NCBI RefSeq assembly: GCF_000231385.2
Contig: NC_018515.1
Coordinates: 1,880,501 to 1,944,500 of the forward strand
Direction of reading: 5' to 3'
Origin: Desulfosporosinus meridiei DSM 13257
Lineage (GTDB): Bacteria > Bacillota > Desulfitobacteriia > Desulfitobacteriales > Desulfitobacteriaceae
Length of the DNA: 64,000 bases
Part shown: positions 43,682-51,980 of the stretch, in pieces
How the letters are laid out: the number at the start of each line of letters is the position of its first letter
Numbering within the stretch: the first letter of the stretch is position 1
Made by a program: the position numbers and the translations under genes
Notes under the pieces: model-generated
Seen by the model: only the letters and a program-made list of their open reading frames with translations
Databases searched by the model: none
Told to the model about the DNA's origin: nothing

Positions 43682-44569
43682 ATGGAGATCAAACATTTGG
43701 AGTATTTTGTGGAAGTGGCTCATCAGAAGAGTTTTAGTAAGGCTGCGGAAAAATGTCACGTGACCCAATCCACCATCAGCAAGCTGATCAAAGATCTGGA
43801 AAGGGAACTGGGTACTCCACTCTTTAACCGGACCTCCAAATACGTGCAATTGACGGATACGGGGGCAGTCTTTCTAGACCAGGCTCAGGAGATCGTAACC
43901 AAGTTTGCCAATCTCACCGGCGAATTTCAAAACCGCCTTAAACTGGAACGGGGCAAAATCTCTATCGGCCTGCTGCCCATTACCGGTACCACCCTGTTTG
44001 CTGAATTGCTAGGGGAATTTAAGAAGAAATACCCGCAAATCGGAATCAGTCTTTCCGAGCATGGGTCGAAAAAAGTCATCCTGGATATTCTGGACGGAAC
44101 TCTGGATGTGGGGGCGGTCTGCAGCGTGCCGGACAGCCGGTATTTTGATTCCTTTGCTTTTGCCGAAGATCCGCTGTATGTTATCGTGTCAGCTCAAAAT
44201 CCGCTCAGCAAAGCGGCATCCCTGGATCTCAGTTCCCTAGCCGGTGAGCCTTTTGTCTTATACAGCAGTGAATTTAGCCTGCATGATGAGATTATCAGCA
44301 AGTGTAAAAATGAGGGCTTTGAGCCCAACATTATCTTTGAGACTTCCCAGTTTGAACTGATGACCCAGATGGTGGCGGCTGATTTGGGCATCGCCTTCCT
44401 GCCGGGGGCCGCCTGCCGAGAACTGGATCCCCGCCGCTTTGTGGTGATCCCGGTGACCAATCCGCAGATAATTCACCAGATGTTCATCATCTGGAAACGA
44501 GGGCGGTCCATGTCCCATGCGGCTAATTTATGGCTGCAGTTCGCCACCGGATTCTTTGCCAAAAGTTGA
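43682..44569 (+). CDS. LysR-family regulator (CidR-like)
   Basis: 295 residues from ATG 43682 with GGGAGGTG 8 nt upstream. N-terminal winged HTH ('FVEVAHQKSFSKAAEKCHVTQSTISKLIKDLE'), then a two-subdomain effector-binding region. It lies directly upstream of cidA/cidB-like genes in the same direction, the arrangement of B. subtilis/staphylococcal cidR. Likely activates them in response to overflow metabolites such as acetate or pyruvate (inference). Confidence 0.85.
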   Translation: MEIKHLEYFVEVAHQKSFSKAAEKCHVTQSTISKLIKDLERELGTPLFNRTSKYVQLTDTGAVFLDQAQEIVTKFANLTGEFQNRLKLERGKISIGLLPITGTTLFAELLGEFKKKYPQIGISLSEHGSKKVILDILDGTLDVGAVCSVPDSRYFDSFAFAEDPLYVIVSAQNPLSKAASLDLSSLAGEPFVLYSSEFSLHDEIISKCKNEGFEPNIIFETSQFELMTQMVAADLGIAFLPGAACRELDPRRFVVIPVTNPQIIHQMFIIWKRGRSMSHAANLWLQFATGFFAKS

Positions 44570-44597
44570 GATGATCAGATTTTTAAATGTTTGTGAA

Positions 44598-44634
44598 GAA
44601 GGAGCGTTACGCCGGGCGTAACGCTCCTTTTGTT
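44598..44634 (+). terminator. Intrinsic terminator after the LysR gene
   Basis: AAGGAGCGTTACG, 5-nt loop, CGTAACGCTCCTTTTG. Confidence 0.9.
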
Positions 44635-44683
44635 TGGGTTTCGGTGTTCTGATTGTTCAAGTTCAGAAGGAAATTCTCATAAA

Positions 44684-44719
44684 TCTATTGCATCGATAGA
44701 TATGATGGTAACTATCTAT
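44684..44719 (+). promoter_or_regulatory. Overlapping inverted repeats, probable LysR operator
   Basis: TCTAT-N7-ATAGA (44684-44700), a T-N11-A type site, overlaps ATAGAT-N12-ATCTAT (44696-44719). Both lie 55-90 bp before the cidA-like start. Confidence 0.6.
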
Positions 44720-44773
44720 TTTACAAATATGAACTGGGACTATACAATTATTTATAGAAAGAGGTGAGAGTTC

Positions 44774-45148
44774 ATGAGGCAGGGGTTACGTTTTATCGTG
44801 CAGATTGCCTTGCTTTGGGCAATCTATCAATTAGGAAACTGGCTGGCGGAGTTAAGCCATCTCCCGGTACCGGGCAATGTTTTGGGCATGCTGATCCTTT
44901 TTTTGCTGCTGCTGACGGGAGTGGTTCAGATCCACTGGATTGAGGAAGGAGCGGATTTTCTGCTGAAACATTTGGCTTTTTTCTTTATTCCCATTGCCGT
45001 TGGGCTGATGCAGTGGATCGGTCTGTTCCGGTTAAGCGGAGCCCAGCTTTTATTGTCGATCGTTATGGGCACGGCAGTATGCGTGGTGGTTATGAATTCA
45101 GTGACCAGTTTGCTGGTCCGGCTGAGTGCGCCCAAAGGAGGAGTTTAA
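44774..45148 (+). CDS. cidA: CidA/LrgA-family holin-like protein
   Basis: 124 residues from ATG 44774 with GAGGTGAGAG upstream. Four membrane helices with 'LPVPGNVLGMLILFLLL' typical of CidA/LrgA. Modulates murein hydrolase activity or by-product export at the membrane. Its stop abuts the next start, showing coupling. Confidence 0.9.
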   Translation: MRQGLRFIVQIALLWAIYQLGNWLAELSHLPVPGNVLGMLILFLLLLTGVVQIHWIEEGADFLLKHLAFFFIPIAVGLMQWIGLFRLSGAQLLLSIVMGTAVCVVVMNSVTSLLVRLSAPKGGV

Positions 45149-45841
45149 ATGAATCTGCTGCTAGTATTGCTGACAATGGCTGTTACTATAGTCGCTTATG
45201 TCTTCAGCCGTTTTATTAATCAGCGTTACCCCAACCCGTTTCTCAATGTTGTTTTTCTGAGCACTGCCCTGATCATTGCAGTCTTTTGGTTTTCCGGGGT
45301 TACGGTGAGCCAGTACCAGGAGGCCAGGAATATTTTGACCTATCTGTTGGGACCGGCCACCGTGGCTTTGGCCATTCCCCTTTACCGGAACCAGGAGATC
45401 CTAGGCAGGAATATACTGCCGGTGCTGTGCGGAATTGTGGTGGGAACCACGGCCAATATCGTCACCACCGTTTTGGTGGCGGAATTTCTAGGGCTGGATA
45501 AGCTCATTGTCACATCCTTAGTTCCCAAATCCGTGACCGTGCCCATTGCCGTCAGCGTCTCCGAGATTTTAAACGGTGATCCCACGCTGACTTCGGTTTT
45601 CGTGATTACTACAGGCATGATTGGGACCTTTCTGACGCCTTTTCTGCTTAATTTGCTAAAAGTACGCAACCCGCTGGTGCGCGGGTTGGCATACGGAACC
45701 ACAGCTCACGGTCAGGGGACGGCCACAGCTCTGGCTGAGGGAAGGGTGCAGGGGTCTATGTCCGGGGTGGCTATGGGTATTGCCGCCATTTATATGTCGA
45801 TAGCCGCACCATTTTTGGTGCATCATGTGTTGAGTTTGTAA
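45149..45841 (+). CDS. cidB: CidB/LrgB-family membrane protein
   Basis: 230 residues from ATG 45149 with AAAGGAGG upstream, within the end of cidA. About 7 membrane segments; the conserved 'LVPKSVTVPIAVSVSEILNG' and 'GTTAHGQGTATAL' motifs identify LrgB. Partner of the CidA-like protein. Confidence 0.93.
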   Translation: MNLLLVLLTMAVTIVAYVFSRFINQRYPNPFLNVVFLSTALIIAVFWFSGVTVSQYQEARNILTYLLGPATVALAIPLYRNQEILGRNILPVLCGIVVGTTANIVTTVLVAEFLGLDKLIVTSLVPKSVTVPIAVSVSEILNGDPTLTSVFVITTGMIGTFLTPFLLNLLKVRNPLVRGLAYGTTAHGQGTATALAEGRVQGSMSGVAMGIAAIYMSIAAPFLVHHVLSL

Positions 45842-45915
45842 AACAAAATGCGTTTGTTACAGACCTTTCAGGACTATCAAGGAGCTGAGCGGGCGGCTAA
45901 AATATATTATTAAAA

Positions 45916-45948
45916 AAGTTGAGGTAAGTATTAAACCTACCTCAACTT
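45916..45948. terminator. Bidirectional terminator between cidB and the EamA gene
   Basis: AAGTTGAGGTA, loop, TACCTCAACTT, flanked by A's and T's. Confidence 0.85.
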
Positions 45949-45985
45949 GTGTCAGCTATAAAGTTACACAGATAAGCGGAATCGA

Positions 45986-46978
45986 TTATTTGCTGGCCAA
46001 ATCGGCATGATGAAGAGATGATGATTCAAAGGACTGCACTGATTTATCAGGTTTGGTGTTCATTCTGGATAACTGCAGTACAGCCAGCCAGACAATGGTA
46101 AAGCCAATCCATTGCCCAAGGTCAATGGTCTGGTGTAAGATCAGCCAGTTAAGAAGCAAGCCTGTTGCCGGGAAGGCAAGTTCAGCAATGGTGGCATGAG
46201 AAGCTTTCACTCCATCTAACCCATGGTAGTAAAGCAAGAGACTTATAAGGCTTGGCACGAGGGTTTGAAATAGGAGGTTAGACCAAACGGGTGCCAAACT
46301 AAGGGCTTTCCCCATGCTTTGCCAGTCTGGGTGTTGTGCCAAGACCATAACAGTCAACAGAGGCAGGGCTACGGCGAAGCGAAGAGCAGTTAGAGTAGTA
46401 AAGGATACTTTGCCGGCCAAGTGTTTGCCCATAACGGTGGATCCTCCCCAAAGTGCAGCAGCTCCGATGGCAAACAGCGATCCAATGAGCTGTGAAGTAT
46501 TCTCGGCAGCTGAAGGAATGTGCAGTCCGAAGGTAAGCAAGTAGGCTCCGATGAGTGCAGCAATGAATAAATTCCAGTAGTTTTTCTGCAAACGCTCTTT
46601 TAAAATTAGTGTGGCGAGGAGTACAGCAAAAAGGGGCTGGATTTTTTGTAAGATGAGCACAACGTTAGGATTGCCGTAAGTAAATCCGGCTGTAAATAGG
46701 ACTGAGGCTAAGGCTGATCCTCCCCAGCCTATGAAGAGAACTGCCAACCAGTCATTAAGTTTAAGTTGCTTGAGTTCATGGCGTTTCCGGAGAAGCACCG
46801 GGAAAGCGAAGAAAAATAGTAAGACGTGTTCCAGCCAGACAATCTGAGAGGATGTCAGATTGTGCAGCAGTGAAACGATAAAGACACCATCAAGTCCCCA
46901 CATAGCAGCTCCAAGGGCGATCCACCAGATACCCAATGAAGATGACTGTTTGTTTTGAGTCAAGTTCGAACCCTCCAT
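45986..46978 (-). CDS. EamA/DMT-family transporter, probable riboflavin transporter
   Basis: 330 residues from ATG 46978 with GGAGGG upstream. Ten membrane segments in two EamA repeats ('WIALGAAMWGLDG', 'LFAIGAAALWGGSTVMGKHL'). Family members move many small molecules. Here an FMN riboswitch with a terminator lies in the leader, which points to flavin uptake, as with RibN-type transporters. Inference from regulation, not from residues. Confidence 0.85.
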   Translation of the reverse strand: MEGSNLTQNKQSSSLGIWWIALGAAMWGLDGVFIVSLLHNLTSSQIVWLEHVLLFFFAFPVLLRKRHELKQLKLNDWLAVLFIGWGGSALASVLFTAGFTYGNPNVVLILQKIQPLFAVLLATLILKERLQKNYWNLFIAALIGAYLLTFGLHIPSAAENTSQLIGSLFAIGAAALWGGSTVMGKHLAGKVSFTTLTALRFAVALPLLTVMVLAQHPDWQSMGKALSLAPVWSNLLFQTLVPSLISLLLYYHGLDGVKASHATIAELAFPATGLLLNWLILHQTIDLGQWIGFTIVWLAVLQLSRMNTKPDKSVQSFESSSLHHADLASK

Positions 46979-47037
46979 ATCCTAATACTGTATTTGAATT
47001 GAACCTTCTCATGTCAAAAGAAAGAATTATTAACATG

Positions 47038-47067
47038 AAAAAACCTCGTAAATATTTATTTCACGAG
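47038..47067 (-). terminator. Riboswitch-controlled terminator
   Basis: Read on the minus strand: CCTCG, AT-rich middle (GTGAAATAAATATTTAC also pairs), CGAGG, then TTTTTT. It sits between the FMN aptamer and the transporter start. Confidence 0.85.
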
Positions 47068-47113
47068 GCACCTAAGAGGAACTAGGGAAGCAGATTGCTT
47101 AAACCTAGTTTTT

Positions 47114-47256
47114 ACCTTCTCTCGTCCGGACTGTACCGTCGGCCTTGGAATCTCACCAAGTCAGTCGATGCAACATTAATAGCTGCACCGAGTCGCGGGC
47201 TGAATTGCACGGGCAATCATCACCGCCGGTAAGGAATTTCACCTTGCCCCGAAGGT
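47114..47256 (-). promoter_or_regulatory. FMN riboswitch (RFN element)
   Basis: Minus-strand order: TTCGGGGCAAGGTGAAATTC, ACCGGCGGTGAT, GCCCGCGA, GACTTGGTGAGATTCC, AAGGCCGACGGT, ACAGTCCGGACGAGAGAAGG. These are the conserved blocks of the FMN aptamer. It controls the EamA transporter gene. Confidence 0.95.
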
Positions 47257-47440
47257 TCATATTCAGTTAAGAAAAGTATAACAGAATTTTGTGCTTCTGG
47301 GTACTTTAATTTTTTATCATACAGTGTTTACGGTTAATTTCATTGGTAACTCTTAAACAAAACTACCTTGATTTAAACCACTTCGAAGAAGTCGAAGATT
47401 CGCGTCAAGTAAACCGTGAAGGGCAGAATACTTAACCAAC

Positions 47441-47690
47441 ATGAAGCCTGTTCCCATCGAAATCATCTGTTATCACTGCCAGCAGTTCTACAGCGTGTTC
47501 CACGCTGCAGTAACAGACAAATTCTGAGTGAACTGGAATGTCGTCGCTTAAGAAATGCCGAAGCAAGTGGAGGGCTGAAGAGTGAATAATAGACAAGTTG
47601 GTGGATGAACTGGCAAAAGGTAAAGCCCATACAGCAAGGGAATACGTCAAATACCTCGACCTGGAGATCTTGCAGGTTAGGTATTTTTTT
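47441..47690 (+). pseudogene. Possible degraded gene ending at a terminator
   Basis: Short plus-strand pieces read like protein (MKPVPIEIICYHCQQFYS; then in another frame DKLVDELAKGKAHTAREYVK), separated by stops and frame changes. A hairpin AAATACCT/AGGTATTT with TTTTTT tail (47649-47690) ends the stretch. The family is not recognised. Confidence 0.3.
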
Positions 47691-47863
47691 ATTTAACATA
47701 TTATGTCCGTATAAGACAATTTTCACAATCTCTTGCAATTTATAAAAAATACAATATAATAATAAATATAAAAAATTCTTGTATTATGAACTTATTAATA
47801 TTGTTTACATTATTTTCGAGGTGTTTATCGGGGGTAGAAATTTAATTTAGGGGAGGAGTTAAT

Positions 47864-47998
47864 ATGGAAGGGCTGGATTTCTTGGTAACATCTATTTGTT
47901 TCTCTGTTTTGGGTTACGTATTATGTTATCTTACTCTTTCAAGTAACAATGAACTTAAAAGGGCTAACGATACTCAAGACGAATCATTGGCAAGATGA
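47864..47998 (+). CDS. 44-residue single-pass membrane protein
   Basis: ATG 47864 with GGGGAGGAG 4-12 nt upstream; TGA at 47996. One membrane helix (residues 5-26, 'FLVTSICFSVLGYVLCYL') and a charged tail. A broken copy of its last 13 codons lies at 52608-52646, missing one base, next to the thioredoxin-CcdA gene. Function unknown. Confidence 0.6.
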   Translation: MEGLDFLVTSICFSVLGYVLCYLTLSSNNELKRANDTQDESLAR

Positions 47999-48024
47999 GA
48001 ACGCAAGCTTTAATAATTTCTAAC

Positions 48025-48181
48025 CTGTTGTTCGTGTAAAGAAATATAATCCCAATACAATGAGAAGGCCGCCGCTAAGTAATGTAATATAGTGGCTCTG
48101 GCCAATGGCCTTACTTAAAAGTAAGGCTGCTATGCCCAACATAGCAAGGGTTGCGGCAAGCCGCCGATATACCCTAACATG
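48025..48181 (-). pseudogene. Remnant of the CcdA-domain gene (3' end with two internal deletions)
   Basis: About 70 bp match the last codons of the selenoprotein gene (52668-52740). The sequence then jumps to the equivalent of 53087-53144 and again to 53196-53222. The C-terminal 'GLYFFTRT' is preserved. About 350 and 50 bp are missing. It cannot encode a transporter. Confidence 0.8.
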
Positions 48182-48186
48182 AGGAG

Positions 48187-48256
48187 ATTGAAAATTCAGC
48201 GGTTTTGAGGTCTGACTAATCTAGATTAGTCCCCTCAAAACCGCCGAATTTTTTCT
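48187..48256. repeat. Long imperfect palindrome, copy A
   Basis: Arms centred on TCTAGA at 48220-48225: GACTAATCT/AGATTAGTC, then GCGGTTTTGAGG/CCTCAAAACCGC, TTC/GAA. It shares both the palindrome core and the left flank (ATGAGGAGATT) with the perfect copy at 62701-62772. It may act as a terminator for the truncated SDR gene. Confidence 0.8.
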
Positions 48257-48263
48257 CGCATTC

Positions 48264-48887
48264 TTAAAGCAAATGTCCGCCAGACACTTCAATGTCCTGG
48301 GCTGTAACCCAGCCGAAATCATTGGACAATAGGTTCACAATGACCTTGGCAAGATCCTCGGGTTGGCCGATTCTGCCAAACACAGATTGCTCAGCCAGCG
48401 GCTGGATGAATTCAGGATGTTTACCGAATACTCCATCGCCAAAATTGCTGTGGGTAGGACCGGGAGAAACCGCGTTGACCCGAATTTTGCGAGGGGCAAG
48501 TTCCTTGGCGATGTAGCGAGTCCAAGATGAGAATGCTGCTTTTATCGAGCCGTAGGCGGAGTACCCTGGAAATGATTGGTTTTTAGATGTGCTCGTGGTA
48601 TTAACGATGGCTCCACTATCATCCATGAATTGGACGAGGAGTTGTGTTAAAAAAACGGGTCCCTTGAAGTTCGTATTTAGAATCTTGTCGAAGTACTCTT
48701 CGCTCATCTCAGTGAACATCATTGGCCCACCAACACCGCCATTATTGACTAAGTAGTCAAAAGTTGTTCTGTTCCAAATTTCTTTAAGGTTCTTTTTCAC
48801 TTCTAGAACGAAATCTTCGAATGTTGATATTTGAGTCAGATCCAACTTCAGTGCTGCAGCCCGAACTCCTTTATTCGTCTCAATTTC
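48264..48887 (-). pseudogene. SDR-family oxidoreductase, N-terminally truncated
   Basis: The frame encodes the second half of a short-chain dehydrogenase: 'DYLVNNGGVGG' (NNAG equivalent), catalytic Ser, 'YSAYGSIKAAFSSWTR' (YxxxK), 'IRVNAVSPGPTHSNF', and the C-terminal 'VSGGHLL'. The TGxxxGIG cofactor motif and about 50 residues are missing because TAG lies at 48890-48888, just at the junction with an OsmC remnant. A TTG at 48845 could still start a 193-residue protein but it could not bind NAD(P) normally. Confidence 0.75.
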
Positions 48888-48892
48888 CTACT

Positions 48893-49045
48893 ATCATAAT
48901 TGAAGTGAATGAAGGCTTGGAATCTAAAGTGATCAAAAGGATAAAGCTTGTAGAGCAGTATTGTACTGTATTTAATATCATGAAATTAAGCGCTGACATT
49001 GAGGTGTCATGTTATATAAATGGGGTAAAACAACTACTTGATTAG
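48893..49045 (+). pseudogene. OsmC-family C-terminal remnant
   Basis: Frame 'PTIIIEVNEGLE' to 'LVEQYCTVFNIMKLSADIEVSCYI' resembles the end of OsmC-like peroxidases, where the conserved Cys lies in '(K)YC.V...L'. The N-terminal half is absent. It abuts the truncated SDR, so the two remnants mark a deletion or recombination joint near 48890. Confidence 0.5.
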
Positions 49046-49122
49046 ATAATTAATTAACTGAATGCTGTATGTTCGGGCGGAAAGACAAAAGGGCTGGCGC
49101 AGTAAGACAGCCCGAAAATAAT

Positions 49123-49160
49123 AAAAGACGGCGACTGGCAGTGCCAGAAGCCGTCTTTTG
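49123..49160 (+). terminator. Intrinsic terminator
   Basis: AAAAGACGGC..GGCA-GTGCC-..GCCGTCTTTT, a 10-bp outer stem with an inner stem. Confidence 0.8.
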
Positions 49161-49234
49161 TCGTAAAATATAAGTTGATGAAAGCTAAATAAATTTCTAG
49201 CCTGTTCGTCCAAAATTTCCCCCCCTGAAACCTA

Positions 49235-49284
49235 TTGACAATAATCCTAATTCGTATTATCGTATAGTACGAGTTAGGATTATT
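49235..49284 (+). promoter_or_regulatory. Promoter with MarR-type inverted repeat
   Basis: TTGACA (49235-49240). AATAATCCTAA-T-TCGT (49240-49254) mirrors ACGA-G-TTAGGATTATT (49269-49284) across 14 bp that include the -10 region (TATCGT at 49258). Probable operator of the MarR regulator encoded next, controlling itself and the MATE pump. Confidence 0.75.
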
Positions 49285-49303
49285 GCGCAGGGGGGGAATT
49301 ATT

Positions 49304-49756
49304 ATGGGTAATAGCAGTGATATAAGGCGTATTGGAAAAGCGACTGCCGCGCTTGATGGAATTTACTGGAACATTGCAAAAATGTCTGGCGTAAAAGAAA
49401 ACCTGTTCTGGCTGCTTTATGCGTTAGATGACGGTGAGTTTCATACACAAAAGCAGATATGTGACGATTGGCTGTTTCCAAAGACAACTATTAATACGCT
49501 TATTAAGGAATGTGAAGTAGACGGATATGTTATCTTGCAAGCGATACCGGGGCGCAAACGCGAATTGCAAATATGCCTAACTGATAAAGGGCAAGCATAC
49601 GCAAAACAGGTAATGAAATCTGTCTATGAAATAGAAAACAAAGCGTTGTCGGCGGCTTTGGAAAAATGCTCGCCTTCCTTTATAGCAGACCTTGAATTGT
49701 TTGTAGGCGAACTGCAAACAGTCTTTGAAAATTATAAACATACGGAAAGAGGATAA
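49304..49756 (+). CDS. MarR-family transcriptional regulator
   Basis: 150 residues from ATG 49304 with GGGGGGG 9 nt upstream. Winged-helix region 'QICDDWLFPKTTINTLIKECEVDGYVIL' and wing 'PGRKRELQICLTDKGQAYA'. It precedes a MATE efflux gene by 8 bp and is preceded by an inverted repeat, so it is a local repressor. Confidence 0.87.
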   Translation: MGNSSDIRRIGKATAALDGIYWNIAKMSGVKENLFWLLYALDDGEFHTQKQICDDWLFPKTTINTLIKECEVDGYVILQAIPGRKRELQICLTDKGQAYAKQVMKSVYEIENKALSAALEKCSPSFIADLELFVGELQTVFENYKHTERG

Positions 49757-49764
49757 ATACCTTT

Positions 49765-51099
49765 ATGCGTATTCAACTATCAGACCACTTTACTTATAAC
49801 AAACTTCTGCGGTTTGTTTTGCCGTCTATCACCATGATGATTTTCACATCTATATACAGTGTGGTAGATGGATTTTTCGTATCAAACTTTGTAGGAAAAA
49901 CACCTTTTGCCGCAATCAATCTGATTATGCCGGTTCTTTTTATTCTCAGCTCGATAGGCTTGATGATTGGTGCGGGCGGTACGGCTATTGTCGGTAAAAC
50001 CCTTGGGGAGAACGACAGAGAACAGGCAAACAAATATTTTTCCATGCTTGTCTGTGTTATTGCCGTCGCTGGCGTTGTATTTGGCACGGTTGGCTTTTTT
50101 GCAATACGTCCCCTTGCTATGGCTCTGGGAGCAGAGGGGGCCATGCTGGAGGACTGTGTTCTCTATGGGCGGGTGATTGTCCTTGTAATGCCATTTCAAA
50201 TGATGCAAATGTCTTTTCAAAGTTTTTTTATTACAGCAGAAAAGCCAAAGTTGGGGCTTGCCACAACTGTCATAGCTGGTGTGTCAAATATCATGCTGGA
50301 CGTGCTGTTCATTGTAGTGTTTCAGTGGGGTTTATTTGGGGCGGCTTTTGCAACTGCGCTCAGTCAGACGTTAGGAGCAGTAATTGCTCTTGTCTATTTT
50401 TTAAGAAAAAACGACAGCCTTTTGAGGTTGACTACAAAGACAAAGTTTTATGGGAAAGTCCTTTTGAGATCTTGTACGAATGGCTCTTCCGAGATGGTGA
50501 GCAATGTTGCGGCTTCGCTGGTTTCAATGCTCTATAACTACCAGCTTATGCGCTTTGCCGGAGAAAACGGCGTTGCGGCATACGGTGTTATTATGTATGT
50601 GAGCTTTATTTTCTCTGCTATTTTTTACGGCTATTCTATGGGAAGCGCACCGATTATCAGTTATCAATTTGGTGCGGGAAATCATAACGAGCTGAAAAAT
50701 ATGTTCAGAAAAAGTATGGTTTTGATGGCTGTGACGGGTAGTGCAATGCTCCTGCTCGTTATCGTTGCGGCTGATCCGCTGGCGAAAGTATTTGTTGGCT
50801 ATGACCAGGATCTATACGATATGACTGTCCATGCTTTTCGTATATTTGCTATTGCATTCCTGCTCACTGGGTTTAGCACGTTTGCCTCGGCGTTTTTTAC
50901 GGCGCTCAATGATGGAAAAATTTCGGCTGCCATTGCGTTTTTGCGAACTCTACTTTTTGAAACTTCCGCAATACTGATTATCCCTGCGCTGTTAGGGTTG
51001 GATGGTGTGTGGTGGGCAATTGTAGTAGCGGAGTTTGCGGCATTTATCGTTACGATCGCTTTCCTCATTATGAAACGCAAAAAATACCGCTACGCTTAA
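49765..51099 (+). CDS. MATE-family multidrug/Na+ efflux transporter
   Basis: 444 residues from ATG 49765. Twelve membrane segments in two MatE domains; 'GAGGTAIVGKTLGENDREQA' is the conserved loop. Exports cationic drugs or dyes in exchange for Na+ or H+. Co-transcribed with the MarR gene. Confidence 0.92.
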   Translation: MRIQLSDHFTYNKLLRFVLPSITMMIFTSIYSVVDGFFVSNFVGKTPFAAINLIMPVLFILSSIGLMIGAGGTAIVGKTLGENDREQANKYFSMLVCVIAVAGVVFGTVGFFAIRPLAMALGAEGAMLEDCVLYGRVIVLVMPFQMMQMSFQSFFITAEKPKLGLATTVIAGVSNIMLDVLFIVVFQWGLFGAAFATALSQTLGAVIALVYFLRKNDSLLRLTTKTKFYGKVLLRSCTNGSSEMVSNVAASLVSMLYNYQLMRFAGENGVAAYGVIMYVSFIFSAIFYGYSMGSAPIISYQFGAGNHNELKNMFRKSMVLMAVTGSAMLLLVIVAADPLAKVFVGYDQDLYDMTVHAFRIFAIAFLLTGFSTFASAFFTALNDGKISAAIAFLRTLLFETSAILIIPALLGLDGVWWAIVVAEFAAFIVTIAFLIMKRKKYRYA

Positions 51100-51238
51100 T
51101 AATCTAATAATAATCAGAAACGGACAATGACCATTAATATTATTACAGTAGCCGCGAGTATGGAAGCGGTGGCAGAGAGCTTGCCAAACGTGGTTTTTCA
51201 AAGTTACGCCTAAGATTTGAAAAAGGAGGGAGTATTTT

Positions 51239-51871
51239 ATGGCAGGACCGGACAAGAAAAAACTTTATCCCAATGAAAAGATAAAGACGGTTTGCTATAT
51301 AAGTAATTTGCCTAAAAGACCCAATGTCGAGATTGGAGACTATACTTATTATAGCGATAATCATAAATCTCCGGAGAACTTTTATGATAATATCGAACAC
51401 CACTACGAATTCTTGGGAGATAAACTGATCATAGGCAAGTTCTGTGCCATTGCCGAGGGTGTTAAGTTTATCATGAATGGAGCAAACCACAGAATGTCTG
51501 GCATTACAACCTATCCCTTTAATATCTTTGGAAGTGGCTGGGAAAAGGTCACTCCTGCCAGAGAGGATCTGCCTTTCAAGGGGGACACAGTGATCGGTAA
51601 TGATGTTTGGATAGGCCAAAATGTTACGATCATGCCGGGTGTTAAAGTTGGTGATGGTGCAATTATTGCCGCCAACTCAACTGTGACAAAAAATATTGAG
51701 CCCTATACAATATATGGCGGTAACCCAGCCAAATTTATAAAGAAACGATTCAGTGATGAAAAAGTTGAATTCTTACTAAAGCTTCAATGGTGGAACTGGG
51801 ACGAGGAAAAAATTTTTGCCAATCTTGAAATGCTAACCTCAGAAGCCGGTTTGGATCAATTAATAGAATAA
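51239..51871 (+). CDS. CatB-like xenobiotic O-acetyltransferase (Vat type)
   Basis: 210 residues from ATG 51239 with AAAGGAGGG 8 nt upstream. Left-handed beta-helix of hexapeptide repeats ('VIGNDVWIGQNVTIMPGVKVGDGAIIAANSTVT', split into six-residue coils), the catalytic His in 'NGANHRMSGIT', and the C-terminal 'IYGGNPAKFIKKRF' and 'WWNWDEEKI'. Family members acetylate streptogramin A or chloramphenicol; the actual substrate here is unknown. Confidence 0.88.
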   Translation: MAGPDKKKLYPNEKIKTVCYISNLPKRPNVEIGDYTYYSDNHKSPENFYDNIEHHYEFLGDKLIIGKFCAIAEGVKFIMNGANHRMSGITTYPFNIFGSGWEKVTPAREDLPFKGDTVIGNDVWIGQNVTIMPGVKVGDGAIIAANSTVTKNIEPYTIYGGNPAKFIKKRFSDEKVEFLLKLQWWNWDEEKIFANLEMLTSEAGLDQLIE

Positions 51872-51882
51872 AGTAAAGAAGA

Positions 51883-51914
51883 GACTGCCGGCAGCGAAGA
51901 CGCTGCCGGCAGTC
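51883..51914. terminator. Perfect 14-bp GC-rich hairpin after the acetyltransferase
   Basis: GACTGCCGGCAGCG-aaga-CGCTGCCGGCAGTC. No T-run follows. A related hairpin (ACTGCCGGCA core) lies at 55048-55081. Confidence 0.65.
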
Positions 51915-51980
51915 GGTGGAATCTGGGGATACTGCTGAGCAAGGTATGCCGGGTAGCGCTCAACCGGCGGGATATTTCGA

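Noticed and set aside
47432-47738. 72- and 91-residue minus-strand frames
   Set aside because: They have no ribosome sites and run through a plus-strand terminator. The plus-strand reading is at least as protein-like but broken.
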